The notes below the pieces were generated by a model. The model was not told where the DNA came from. It saw only the letters and a program-made list of their open reading frames with translations, and ran no database searches. 10,212 bases of DNA from an uncultured Clostridium sp. (GTDB taxonomy: Bacteria; Bacillota; Clostridia; TANB77; CAG-508): NCBI GenBank assembly GCA_946497905.1, contig CAMMMI010000068.1, forward strand, positions 1-10,212, given 5' to 3'. The stretch's first letter is position 1; the number at the start of each line of letters is the position of its first letter. The position numbers were made by a program, and so were the translations under genes. This document shows, one piece after another, positions 1 to 5,996 of the stretch.

Positions 1-54
1 AGCATTCGGTTCATACCCGAAGGGTCATGTGTTCGAATCACATCTTCGCTACCA
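1..54 (+). tRNA. tRNA-Met (CAT), 3' part
   Basis: This is the 3' two-thirds of an elongator-type methionine tRNA; the acceptor 5' strand and D-arm lie before the window. The anticodon stem pairs ttcgg (5-9) with ccgaa (17-21) around the loop ttcatac, which gives anticodon CAT at 12-14. The T-stem pairs atgtg (27-31) with cacat (39-43) around ttcgaat. The acceptor 3' strand is 44-50, the discriminator is A51, and CCA is encoded at 52-54. CAT could also be initiator tRNA or tRNA-Ile2, but the cggttcatacccgaa arm is typical of elongator tRNA-Met. tRNA 3' ends are common integration targets, but I see no second copy of this 3' end in the window. Confidence 0.93.
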
Positions 55-95
55 ACGACGTTTCTGTTCGAACTTTTTATAGAATAGAAGATATG

Positions 96-133
96 AAAAT
101 CAATCAGAATAAAAATCTGGTTGATTTTTTTTT
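96..133 (+). terminator. Rho-independent terminator after the tRNA
   Basis: A 13-bp stem pairs 96-108 with 116-128 (one G-T pair) around a 7-base A-rich loop. The 3' arm runs into nine Ts (125-133). It lies about 40 bases past the tRNA CCA end and most likely ends the tRNA transcript. Confidence 0.85.
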
Positions 134-319
134 GAAAATGAAAAAGAGAAAGAAGAATATAGAATTACCTTAGTAAATTTTAAGCAATTACCATAATATC
201 ATTGACAAACTAGAAAACAAGAGATTACTGAAAAAGAATATAATATGCTTACAGAGGATGAAAAGAGATTAACTATTTGCACTAATTCATCGTTAAACTA
301 TAATAATAATCGTAAATTT
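134..319. other. Non-coding AT-rich stretch
   Basis: No convincing gene is present. One frame reads through 245-379 as 44 codons from an ATG, but it has no ribosome site, resembles nothing I know, and runs through the hairpin at 320-341. It may be decayed coding sequence. The next hairpin, at 320-349, would end any transcript crossing this stretch. Confidence 0.5.
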
Positions 320-349
320 AAGAAGCTTCATGTAGCTTCTTTTAATTTT
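320..349 (+). terminator. Terminator-like hairpin
   Basis: A perfect 8-bp stem, AAGAAGCT (320-327) with AGCTTCTT (334-341), has a 6-base loop and is followed by a T-rich but interrupted tail (341-349). No clear gene precedes it. It may be a second stop for tRNA read-through, or the relic of a lost gene. Confidence 0.5.
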
Positions 350-405
350 CGTATAAAAAATAACACTTTTAAATCATAATATACAAACTTTGTTATATTA
401 ATTTA

Positions 406-443
406 TCAGTGGCCACTGACATAAAAAAATAAAATAATATAAA
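406..443 (+). promoter_or_regulatory. Candidate promoter with palindromic operator
   Basis: A perfect 14-bp palindrome, TCAGTGGCCACTGA, occupies 406-419 and is strikingly GC-rich for its surroundings. Its right end overlaps a -35 box CTGACA (416-421, 5 of 6 matches to TTGACA). A -10 box TATAAA (438-443) follows after a 16-base spacer. Transcription would start near 450, about 60 bases before the small gene at 511. Such a palindrome over a -35 is the usual arrangement of a repressor operator. That the downstream HTH-like protein binds it is inference. Confidence 0.42.
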
Positions 444-488
444 ATCTAAATATACAAAAAATATTAATAAAACTTGCAAAAAAATAAA

Positions 489-511
489 TACTAACACAAG
501 AGGTGTTAGTA
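489..511 (+). promoter_or_regulatory. Hairpin enclosing the ribosome site of the 68-aa gene
   Basis: TACTAACAC (489-497) and GTGTTAGTA (503-511) are perfect 9-bp inverted arms around the 5-base loop aagag. The Shine-Dalgarno sequence (agaggtg, 499-505) lies in the loop and right arm, and the last arm base is the A of the ATG. In mRNA this hairpin would hide the ribosome site; in DNA it could be an operator. The symmetry is seen directly, the regulatory role is inferred. Confidence 0.5.
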
Positions 512-717
512 TGACCAAAGAAGAAATACTTGCAAAATGGAAAGATGGATTAAGTAAAAATATGTTAGCAAAAATTTATAAAAGAGAATATAACCAACAG
601 ATAAAAATAATCAGAAGTGAATTAAAAAATAGACATTCTGGTAAATTTATTACAAATTATGAAGCTTTAAAAGAAGTAGAAACAGTAATCTATGAATATA
701 TAAAATATTTAAAATAG
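511..717 (+). CDS. Small helix-turn-helix-like protein, 68 aa
   Basis: This is a short basic protein of unknown function. Residues 12-38 read like a helix-turn-helix: a helix with LAKIY, a turn around KREYN, then a helix QQIKIIRSELK that would contact DNA. The rest is helical and ends in a Tyr/Ile/Lys-rich tail. There is no signal peptide or membrane segment, so it should be cytoplasmic. The start is supported by a good ribosome site (agaggtg) five bases before ATG, placed inside a hairpin. It lies 154 bases upstream of agrB in the same direction with no clear terminator between, so it may be co-transcribed with agrBD or control it. That link is inference. It resembles small HTH proteins of gut clostridia, but I cannot name a family. 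Confidence 0.7.
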   Translation: MTKEEILAKWKDGLSKNMLAKIYKREYNQQIKIIRSELKNRHSGKFITNYEALKEVETVIYEYIKYLK

Positions 718-871
718 AAAATATATGAAATATAAGAAATGTTTTATAAAAAGTATTATTAATATTACAACATAAAATTTTATAAAAGAAAATTAACCTT
801 TCATAAAATATTTTTAAAAAACAAAAGAATAGATGATAGAATTCAGTTAGCTTAAGAATTGAGGTGAGAAA

Positions 872-1498
872 ATGATAGACAAAATCTGTAATTTCTTAAC
901 CGACAAAATAAGACAAGAAATGCCAGAAATAGACGACGAAAAAGCAGAAGTAATAAATTATGGACTACAAAATATAATAGGAGAATTTCCAAAAATAGTA
1001 ATAATGTTAGTAGTGGCATATATATTAGGAATATTTCCCTTAGCATTATTTACATTTTTAGTATTGCTTCCATACAAAGGAGCAGTAGGAGGAGTACATT
1101 TACATTCACATATTGGCTGTATAATTTTTACAACATTATTCTTTTGTGGGATACCTTATATATCTCAATATATAGTTTTAATGCCTATTATGAAATACAT
1201 AGTTATATTATTAACATGGATATTTGGCATGATAATGATAAAAATGTACGCACCAGCAGATACGGAAAATGTACCAATATTAAGAAAAAAAGATAGAAGA
1301 AAAAAACAAATACTATCATATATCACGTTTACAATAGGATTAATATGTGCACTTATAATAAAAGATAATGTGGTATCAAATGTATTAATTTTAGGAAATT
1401 TAATACAAACAATTATGATAACTAAATTTGTATATAAATTGACAAAAAGTAAATATGGATATGAAGTTTATGGAGATGTGATAGAAAAAACAGTTTAG
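872..1498 (+). CDS. agrB: AgrB-type peptide processing/export protease
   Basis: AgrB is a membrane cysteine endopeptidase that cuts the C-terminal tail from the AgrD precursor and closes the thiolactone ring of the signal peptide. The protein has 208 residues, normal for the family. Catalytic residues are visible as His76 in GGVHLHSHIGC and Cys83, with the seven-residue spacing of the known His/Cys pair. The family signature YAPADTENVPI follows near residues 126-136. A soluble N-terminus (1-38) precedes about five or six hydrophobic segments from 40 to 186, with a basic loop around 138-146 (RKKDRRKKQ). The ribosome site gaggtgag lies just before the ATG. agrD follows after 58 bases, so the two form one unit. 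The only unusual point is the separation from agrA and agrC, which lie on the other strand. Confidence 0.93.
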   Translation: MIDKICNFLTDKIRQEMPEIDDEKAEVINYGLQNIIGEFPKIVIMLVVAYILGIFPLALFTFLVLLPYKGAVGGVHLHSHIGCIIFTTLFFCGIPYISQYIVLMPIMKYIVILLTWIFGMIMIKMYAPADTENVPILRKKDRRKKQILSYITFTIGLICALIIKDNVVSNVLILGNLIQTIMITKFVYKLTKSKYGYEVYGDVIEKTV

Positions 1499-1526
1499 TA
1501 CAAATTATTACCGGTAGTATTTTGTA
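1499..1526 (+). promoter_or_regulatory. Dyad between agrB and agrD
   Basis: Right after the agrB stop codon, 1499-1510 and 1515-1526 form an imperfect stem (one mismatch, one G-T) closed by CCGG. With the CCGG included, the DNA is a 28-bp near-palindrome centred on ACC/GGT. There is no T-tract after it, so it is not a simple terminator. It may be an mRNA processing or stability element that lets agrD be made in excess of agrB, or a protein-binding site. The role is inferred. Confidence 0.4.
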
Positions 1527-1556
1527 TTATAAAAAACAAGAAGGGGGAATAAGTCT

Positions 1557-1676
1557 ATGTTAAAATTCTTAGCTAAAATAGCAGAAAAATATGCAAAAGC
1601 AACAAATACAGCGTGTATGGTATTATGGGCATGGCATCAACCAAAAATGCCAGCAAGTATGATTTGTAAAGATTAA
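1557..1676 (+). CDS. agrD: AgrD-type cyclic autoinducer peptide precursor, 39 aa
   Basis: This is the precursor of the quorum-sensing peptide, made by agrB next door. It has the three AgrD parts. The N-terminal amphipathic helix (residues 1-15, MLKFLAKIAEKYAKA) anchors it at the membrane. The signal core is NTACMVLWAW (17-26), with Cys20 as the thiolactone former. The C-terminal recognition tail HQPKMPASM (27-35) matches the family pattern xxPKxP, as in Listeria AgrD YEPKSP. By that alignment the cut falls between Trp26 and His27, giving a 7-residue ring (20-26) instead of the usual 5; a cut after Trp24 would give 5. A second Cys (37) sits in the tail, which should be discarded. The ribosome site agggggaa lies about eight bases before ATG. 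The reading frame is too short for most gene callers. Confidence 0.9.
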   Translation: MLKFLAKIAEKYAKATNTACMVLWAWHQPKMPASMICKD

Positions 1677-1738
1677 TTATGTTATTAACCTTGGTAAAAA
1701 CACCAAGTAACTTTTAAAAAGTTATAGATAATCCTATT

Positions 1739-1763
1739 AAAAACAGCCTAAAAAGCTGTTTTT
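1739..1763 (+). terminator. Terminator of the agrBD unit
   Basis: A perfect 9-bp stem, aaaaacagc (1739-1747) with gctgttttt (1755-1763), has a 7-base loop and a T-run in its own 3' arm. It lies 62 bases after the agrD stop. Two weaker 6-bp hairpins, 1690-1707 and 1708-1724, precede it and may protect the 3' end of the agrD message. Confidence 0.75.
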
Positions 1764-1774
1764 ATCATGAATAA

Positions 1775-1822
1775 AAAATAAAAAGATTTATAAAAGGTAA
1801 ACTTAAAAAATCTTTTTATTTT
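1775..1822 (-). terminator. Terminator of agrC, between convergent units
   Basis: A perfect 15-bp stem pairs 1775-1789 with 1808-1822 around an 18-base loop, eight bases past the agrC stop on the minus strand. Read on the minus strand, the arm leads into more Ts (complement of 1771-1778), so it should end agrA-agrC. On the plus strand it also ends in TTTTATTTT and could back up the agrBD terminator. Confidence 0.7.
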
Positions 1823-1829
1823 AAATATT

Positions 1830-3179
1830 TTAATTATTATATATTTCTAATTGTTGAGTAAAGTATTTTTCGTTTTTAGTTGTAAATAAAGTAATATTTT
1901 TGTTTTTATTTAACAATTTGTTAACTTCCCATAAACCTAATCCAGTATGATTTTCTTTACCAGAAACACCTTTTTCAAATATTTTATGAGTATCAACATC
2001 TTTATTATTATATGTGTTTTCAACAATAATTAATTGTCTAGAATTCTTAGAATCATTTCTAAATGTTAAATTAATAACCTTTTCTTCACATTCTGAGCTT
2101 GCTTCTATAGCATTATCTAATAAAATTCCTAGAATTCTTGCAAATTCATATATTTTCATATTTAATGTACTTAAATCTAATAAAAATGAAATATTAACCT
2201 TAATATTTTTTTCTTCTGCTTCATGATATTTTTTCATAATTAAATTATATATTCCATCATTATTAACAACTTCTGGATTTAAAATGTATAAATTATTTAC
2301 TCTTTGACAATCATCTTCTAATTGCAAGTAATATTGTTTTAAACCTTCCATATCATTTGTTCTTATATATCCACCAATAGTTGTAACAATATTATCAAAA
2401 TCATGTTTGAATCCTCTAACATTATCATGTAAAATTCTTAAAGTATTATTATATTCTTCAGATGTTGCTAACTTCTGAGATGTTTGACTTAATTTAACAA
2501 CTCTATTTAAACTAAATAAACTTATACTGAAATAAGTTAATAAAGATATAAAACTTAAAAATGTAATAACTGTTGGAAGTGTATCAGTATAGTAAATAGT
2601 GATTACAAGTTGAACTGATAGTGTAAATAGTCCTAGCAATAAGTTAAAAATTATTAAGGATTTATTTTTATTGTCTATGTAGTCTAAAAGATTAATTTTT
2701 ATATTTCTATATTTTAGCAATAAAATAATTGCTCCAATGAATATATATATTATTGCTAAATATATAATTCTATATATTGGAATGCTAGAAATTTCATTTG
2801 TTGAAATATTAAATATTGATAAATAAGGATTGGTTATTAAAGTACTTATTAGTGCAAATAATAAAGTTGAAATGACTGTCAATAAAATACTTTTTAAAAT
2901 AGATTGTTTCAATATAACATAAATTAGCAATATCATAATAAAGTAATTTACAAAAGTATTTATTGGTGATGGTATAAACAAAATATTAATAAGTACTATA
3001 ATAGACATTGTTAGTAAATATACAAAAACTTGTTTTTTACTATAATGTATTTTTAATATTGATACAAAAAGTAAAAAAATCAAAAAGTTTTCTATGATTG
3101 TAAAAGGGATATACAACATTTTTAGTAAACTTTCATTTGGTGTACTCAAAGCCACCCATATATTATTAAAAAATTCCAT
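1830..3179 (-). CDS. agrC: AgrC-type sensor histidine kinase
   Basis: This is the membrane receptor for the AgrD-derived peptide; it phosphorylates itself and passes the phosphate to AgrA. The 449 residues fit the family. Six or seven hydrophobic helices fill about 22-223 and form the peptide-sensing domain. A helical linker (225-250) leads to the H-box RGFKHDFDNIV, with phospho-acceptor His259. The GHKL ATPase part has the N-box LLDNAIEAS (Asn356) and a G-box GVSGKENHTGLGL (404-416), as in the HPK10 class of peptide-sensing kinases. The start is backed by ggaggt (complement of 3191-3196). The start overlaps the end of agrA by 14 bases, which points to translational coupling. All key residues are present, so it should be active. 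Confidence 0.93.
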   Translation of the reverse strand: MEFFNNIWVALSTPNESLLKMLYIPFTIIENFLIFLLFVSILKIHYSKKQVFVYLLTMSIIVLINILFIPSPINTFVNYFIMILLIYVILKQSILKSILLTVISTLLFALISTLITNPYLSIFNISTNEISSIPIYRIIYLAIIYIFIGAIILLLKYRNIKINLLDYIDNKNKSLIIFNLLLGLFTLSVQLVITIYYTDTLPTVITFLSFISLLTYFSISLFSLNRVVKLSQTSQKLATSEEYNNTLRILHDNVRGFKHDFDNIVTTIGGYIRTNDMEGLKQYYLQLEDDCQRVNNLYILNPEVVNNDGIYNLIMKKYHEAEEKNIKVNISFLLDLSTLNMKIYEFARILGILLDNAIEASSECEEKVINLTFRNDSKNSRQLIIVENTYNNKDVDTHKIFEKGVSGKENHTGLGLWEVNKLLNKNKNITLFTTKNEKYFTQQLEIYNN

Positions 3180-3876
3180 AATTATTTAAAACCTCCATAA
3201 ATTCAGATTTGTATTTTGGACCAATATAGCAAGAATTATTATCTTTCAAAGTAATAACTCCTGTAACAGGGTCAACATCATTTATTTGATTAATATTAAC
3301 AACAAAAGACTTATGACATCTAATAAAATTTTTAGGTAATTTATCTTGAAACTTATTAAAAGAACTGTAAATGTCATAATCACGAGAAGCGGTATGAAAA
3401 ACTAGCTTCATACCATCTCTTTTGATATATTCTATTTCTGATTCATCAATCAAAGTATTTTTATTATCAATCCTTAAATACTTCTTTGGCATACCATTAA
3501 TATCATCAAAGAGACGTTTTATAGTTTCTTCTAATCTATCAGGAGTGATAGGTTTTGTAAGGTAATCAAAAGTTTTATATTTATAAGCCATCAAAACATA
3601 TTCCATATGTCCAGTAGTAAAAATTATATAAGCATTTTTATTCCTTTTTCTAATTGTTTCTGCAACATTTAATCCATTTCTATTAGTTTTAAAATTAATA
3701 TCCAATAGAAAAACATCAACTTTATTTTCATCAGAAAATTTGAGAAGATCATCAATATTATCAGAAGTAAAAACTACTTTTGCCTCATCACTATATTTAA
3801 CTAAAATATCATTTAACATTTTTTCTAATTTATCTACGATGTGTAAATTATCATCACAAATAACGAAATTTAACAT
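3166..3876 (-). CDS. agrA: AgrA-type LytTR response regulator
   Basis: This is the transcriptional output of the Agr circuit, phosphorylated by AgrC. The 236-residue protein has a receiver domain (1-125): acidic pocket Asp8-Asp9 in VICDD, phospho-acceptor Asp59 in VFLLDI, Thr87/88, and Lys108 in YLTKP. A LytTR DNA-binding domain (about 130-236) follows, with the family hallmark FIRCHKSFVVNINQI. The frame stays open 14 codons further upstream to 3918, but I chose the ATG at 3876 because MLNFVICDD is the normal receiver start and a GGGGGG ribosome site sits seven bases before it. It is the first gene of the minus-strand unit, ahead of agrC, the reverse of the staphylococcal order. Its targets are not evident; I see no clear LytTR direct repeats before agrB. 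Confidence 0.93.
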   Translation of the reverse strand: MLNFVICDDNLHIVDKLEKMLNDILVKYSDEAKVVFTSDNIDDLLKFSDENKVDVFLLDINFKTNRNGLNVAETIRKRNKNAYIIFTTGHMEYVLMAYKYKTFDYLTKPITPDRLEETIKRLFDDINGMPKKYLRIDNKNTLIDESEIEYIKRDGMKLVFHTASRDYDIYSSFNKFQDKLPKNFIRCHKSFVVNINQINDVDPVTGVITLKDNNSCYIGPKYKSEFMEVLNNYGIF

Positions 3877-3954
3877 TATAGCCCCCCAATATATAAAAAA
3901 ATATTTAGTTCGACACAAAAAAATAAATTACCTTAATTTTCCAGTACAATCAAC

Positions 3955-3983
3955 AATATAATCTAAAAACTAATTATTGTCAA
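3955..3983 (-). promoter_or_regulatory. SigmaA-type promoter of agrA-agrC
   Basis: On the minus strand a perfect -35 TTGACA (complement of 3978-3983) is followed, after exactly 17 bases, by a -10 TATATT (complement of 3955-3960, 5 of 6 matches). Transcription should start near 3948, giving a leader of about 70 bases before agrA. This near-consensus promoter suggests constitutive production of receptor and regulator. Confidence 0.8.
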
Positions 3984-4069
3984 GAGAAATTTACAAATTT
4001 ATCCAAAATGGTAGAACAATTAGTATGACTACAGTTTGACCCTAAAAAAAATAGTGTTACAAATGACGA
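3984..4069. other. Non-coding, divergent intergenic region
   Basis: No gene lies between the agrA promoter and the aminopeptidase promoter. The notable item is CCAAAATGGTA at 4003-4013, which is repeated in perfect inverted orientation at 4162-4172, next to the hairpin there. The sequence acagtttga at 4031-4039 loosely resembles one half of a LytTR site, but it lacks a paired direct repeat. Confidence 0.45.
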
Positions 4070-4098
4070 TTGCATGAATACTGTACATATGCTATTAA
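4070..4098 (+). promoter_or_regulatory. Candidate promoter of the aminopeptidase gene
   Basis: A -35 TTGCAT (4070-4075) and a -10 TATTAA (4093-4098) are separated by 17 bases, with an extended TG one base before the -10 (4090-4091). A perfect TATAAT at 4116-4121 is an alternative -10, but it lacks a good -35. The start would be near 4105, so the hairpin at 4164-4190 lies in the leader. Confidence 0.45.
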
Positions 4099-4163
4099 AA
4101 TTTAAACATAAAAAGTATAATTATTTATTGCAAATTTTATAGAAAAATGATATTTTAAAATTA

Positions 4164-4190
4164 CCATTTTGGGGACTGTCCTCAAAATGG
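4164..4190. repeat. Hairpin repeat with GGGGACTGTCC core
   Basis: CCATTTTGGGGA (4164-4175) pairs with TCCTCAAAATGG (4179-4190) over 12 bp with one G-T and a 3-base loop. No T-tract follows. Palindromes with a GGGGACTGTCCCC-like core are, as I recall, dispersed in many Bacillota genomes, sometimes near small transposases, so this is probably a REP/MITE-like copy. An inverted copy of its left edge lies at 4003-4013, possibly marking a 188-base element (4003-4190). It ends only 14 bases before the aminopeptidase ribosome site and may affect that gene. Confidence 0.55.
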
Positions 4191-4215
4191 AATTTAAAGA
4201 ATTAGGAGATTAAGG

Positions 4216-5334
4216 ATGAAAGATTTAAGAATAGAAAAATTAGCGAAAAATTTATTAGAATATTCAGTAAATATTCAAAAAGGAGATAATATATTAATAG
4301 AAATATTAGGAGAAGACGGAATACCACTAGGTAAGGAATTAATTAAAAAGGCAGAAGAATTAGGAGCAAAACCATATTTTAATATTATAAATTATGAAAT
4401 ATTAAGAGTTATGTTAGAAAATGCAACAGAGGAACAAATAAAATTGTATGGAAAACATGACGAAGCAAGGATGAAAGACATGCAAGCATATATTGGAATT
4501 AGGGCAACATCAAATACAAGTGAATTGAATTCTATTTCAAAAGAAATAATGCAATTATATAATAAATATTATACTGTGCCCGTTCATTTTGAAGAAAGAG
4601 TAAAACATACAAAATGGTGTATTTTAAGATATCCAAATAATTCTATGGCACAGATGAGTAAAATGAATAAAGATGAATTTGAAGATTTTTTCTTTAATGT
4701 ATGTAATTTAGATTATTCAAAAATGTCAAAAGCTATGGATTCACTAAAAGATTTATTAAATAAAACAGATAAAGTACACATATTAGGTAACGGAACAGAT
4801 TTAACATTTAGTGTAAAAGGAATACCAGCAGAAAAATATATGGGAACTTTCAATATTCCAGATGGTGAAGTTGCTTCAGCACCAGTAAAAGATAGTGTAA
4901 ATGGTTATATAACTTATAACACAGAAACAAGTTATAATGGTATTTTATTTAATAATATAAAATTTGAATTTAAAGACGGAAAAATAATAAATGCAACAGC
5001 TAATAAAACTAAAGAGTTAAATGAAATATTAGATACAGATGAAGGAGCAAGATATATAGGAGAGTTTGCTTTTGGATTAAATCCATATATAGAAAAGCCA
5101 ATAGGAGATACATTATTTGATGAAAAAATAAAAGGTAGTTTTCATTTTACACCAGGAGATAGTTTGGAAGAAAGTGATAACGGGAATCGCTCAAGTATCC
5201 ATTGGGACATAGTAAATATTCAAACCCCAGAACATGGTGGAGGAGAAATATATTTTGATGATGTTCTTATTAGGAAAGATGGAAGATTTGTTTTACCAGA
5301 ACTAGAATGCTTAAATCCAGAAAATTTGATGTAA
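4216..5334 (+). CDS. M29-family metal-dependent aminopeptidase
   Basis: This is a cytoplasmic aminopeptidase of family M29 (AmpS/AmpT/PepS group), which removes N-terminal residues from peptides with two divalent metal ions. The N-terminal part (1-200) is the alpha/beta domain starting RIEKLAKNLLEYS. The catalytic part shows the expected metal ligands in order: Glu218 in IPDGEVAS, Glu283 in GEFAFGLNP, His310 in GSFHFTPG, and His329 and Asp331 in IHWDIV. At 372 residues it is somewhat shorter than the usual 400-410, but no catalytic motif is missing. The start is supported by aggag seven bases before ATG. It stands alone between divergent agrA and the pdaA-like gene. No terminator is obvious after it. 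A role in trimming agr peptides is possible but only a guess; peptide recycling is more likely. Confidence 0.93.
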   Translation: MKDLRIEKLAKNLLEYSVNIQKGDNILIEILGEDGIPLGKELIKKAEELGAKPYFNIINYEILRVMLENATEEQIKLYGKHDEARMKDMQAYIGIRATSNTSELNSISKEIMQLYNKYYTVPVHFEERVKHTKWCILRYPNNSMAQMSKMNKDEFEDFFFNVCNLDYSKMSKAMDSLKDLLNKTDKVHILGNGTDLTFSVKGIPAEKYMGTFNIPDGEVASAPVKDSVNGYITYNTETSYNGILFNNIKFEFKDGKIINATANKTKELNEILDTDEGARYIGEFAFGLNPYIEKPIGDTLFDEKIKGSFHFTPGDSLEESDNGNRSSIHWDIVNIQTPEHGGGEIYFDDVLIRKDGRFVLPELECLNPENLM

Positions 5335-5534
5335 AAAATATGTCAAATTTTAGGCTATTAGTTAAAGAATAATGGAATTACAATAGTAGTAATAGGAACA
5401 GTTTTCTAAATTATAATATCACAAGAATTTATACAACTCTATCTTATGTAATAAATAAAATCCTTTCTAGTTATAAAGTAATAATTTAAAATTAAAATCA
5501 TAAAATTGAAAAAGAAAAGAATTTAGGAGGGAAT
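5335..5534. other. Intergenic, no clear signals
   Basis: This 200-base AT-rich gap has no open frame, terminator hairpin or convincing sigmaA promoter. A sigmaG-type promoter, expected for a forespore pdaA, was looked for and not found in clear form. The last bases hold the strong ribosome site aggaggg (5525-5531) of the next gene. Confidence 0.4.
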
Positions 5535-5996
5535 ATGAAGATAGATAAAAGAAAAACAAAATTGGTATTAATTTTAATACTAGCAGTAGTCATATGTGGG
5601 TTTAGTGTAATGTATGATGATTATTCTCAAGAAACTGTACAGACAAATGCAACGGAGTTAAGTAATAAAAAAATAGGCTGGGGAATAAAAAGAAATGATA
5701 ATCATGAGCAACCAGATGTAGGAACACAAAATAAAAAGATATTAGAAGAAAGTGAGGGAATATGTCTGGGAAATAATAATGATAAAGTAATTTATCTAAC
5801 TTTTGATGAGGGATATGAGGCAGGTTATACACAAAAAATTTTAGAGGTATTAAAGGCGAATGATGTAAAAGCTACTTTTTTTATAACAGCTCATTATGTG
5901 AATACCCAAGAGGAATTAGTTAAACAAATGATAGATGAAGGACATATAGTAGGAAATCATACACCTAAATTCTTAATGTCCGGTAATAAAATTTGA
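5535..5996 (+). pseudogene. pdaA: pdaA-like polysaccharide deacetylase, 3'-truncated
   Basis: The intact family removes acetyl groups from muramic acid on the way to the muramic delta-lactam of the spore cortex. Here an N-terminal membrane anchor or signal segment (about 8-25) is followed by the PdaA lead-in GWGIKRNDNHEQPDVG. The NodB-fold core then begins: VIYLTFDEGYEAGYT, with catalytic Asp91 (TFDEG), then VKATFFITAHY and EGHIVGNHT. His142 would be the first histidine of the zinc motif HTxxH. Similarity stops after Thr143: ten unrelated residues (from 5964) lead to a stop at 5994. The second motif histidine and the last 100 or more residues, including later catalytic motifs, are missing, so the product cannot be active as it stands. 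The clean break inside a conserved motif looks like an insertion or rearrangement boundary. The start has aggaggg four bases upstream. Confidence 0.82.

Noticed and set aside
1..134. tRNA-Met 3' end as attachment site of an integrated element
   Set aside because: No duplicate of the tRNA 3' end and no integrase gene is found in the window; the neighbouring genes do not need this explanation.
245..379. Plus-strand 44-codon open frame (starts MLTEDEKR)
   Set aside because: No ribosome site, no recognisable family, and it runs through a terminator-like hairpin; at best a decayed fragment.
718..871. AgrA (LytTR) binding repeats or promoter before agrB
   Set aside because: TCAGTTAGC at about 842-850 partly matches a LytTR half-site, but there is no paired direct repeat at the usual spacing and no TTGACA-like box in the gap.
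852..1046. Minus-strand 64-codon open frame opposite agrB
   Set aside because: Shadow of agrB: hydrophobic low-complexity translation with no ribosome site. The same reasoning applies to antisense frames at 2014-2226, 5602-5832, 6365-6875, 7461-7748 and 9625-10173.
3877..3918. Longer agrA start, 14 codons upstream
   Set aside because: The extra residues (MCRTKYFFIYWGAI) do not fit the receiver domain and would run across the GGGGGG ribosome site of the better start at 3876.
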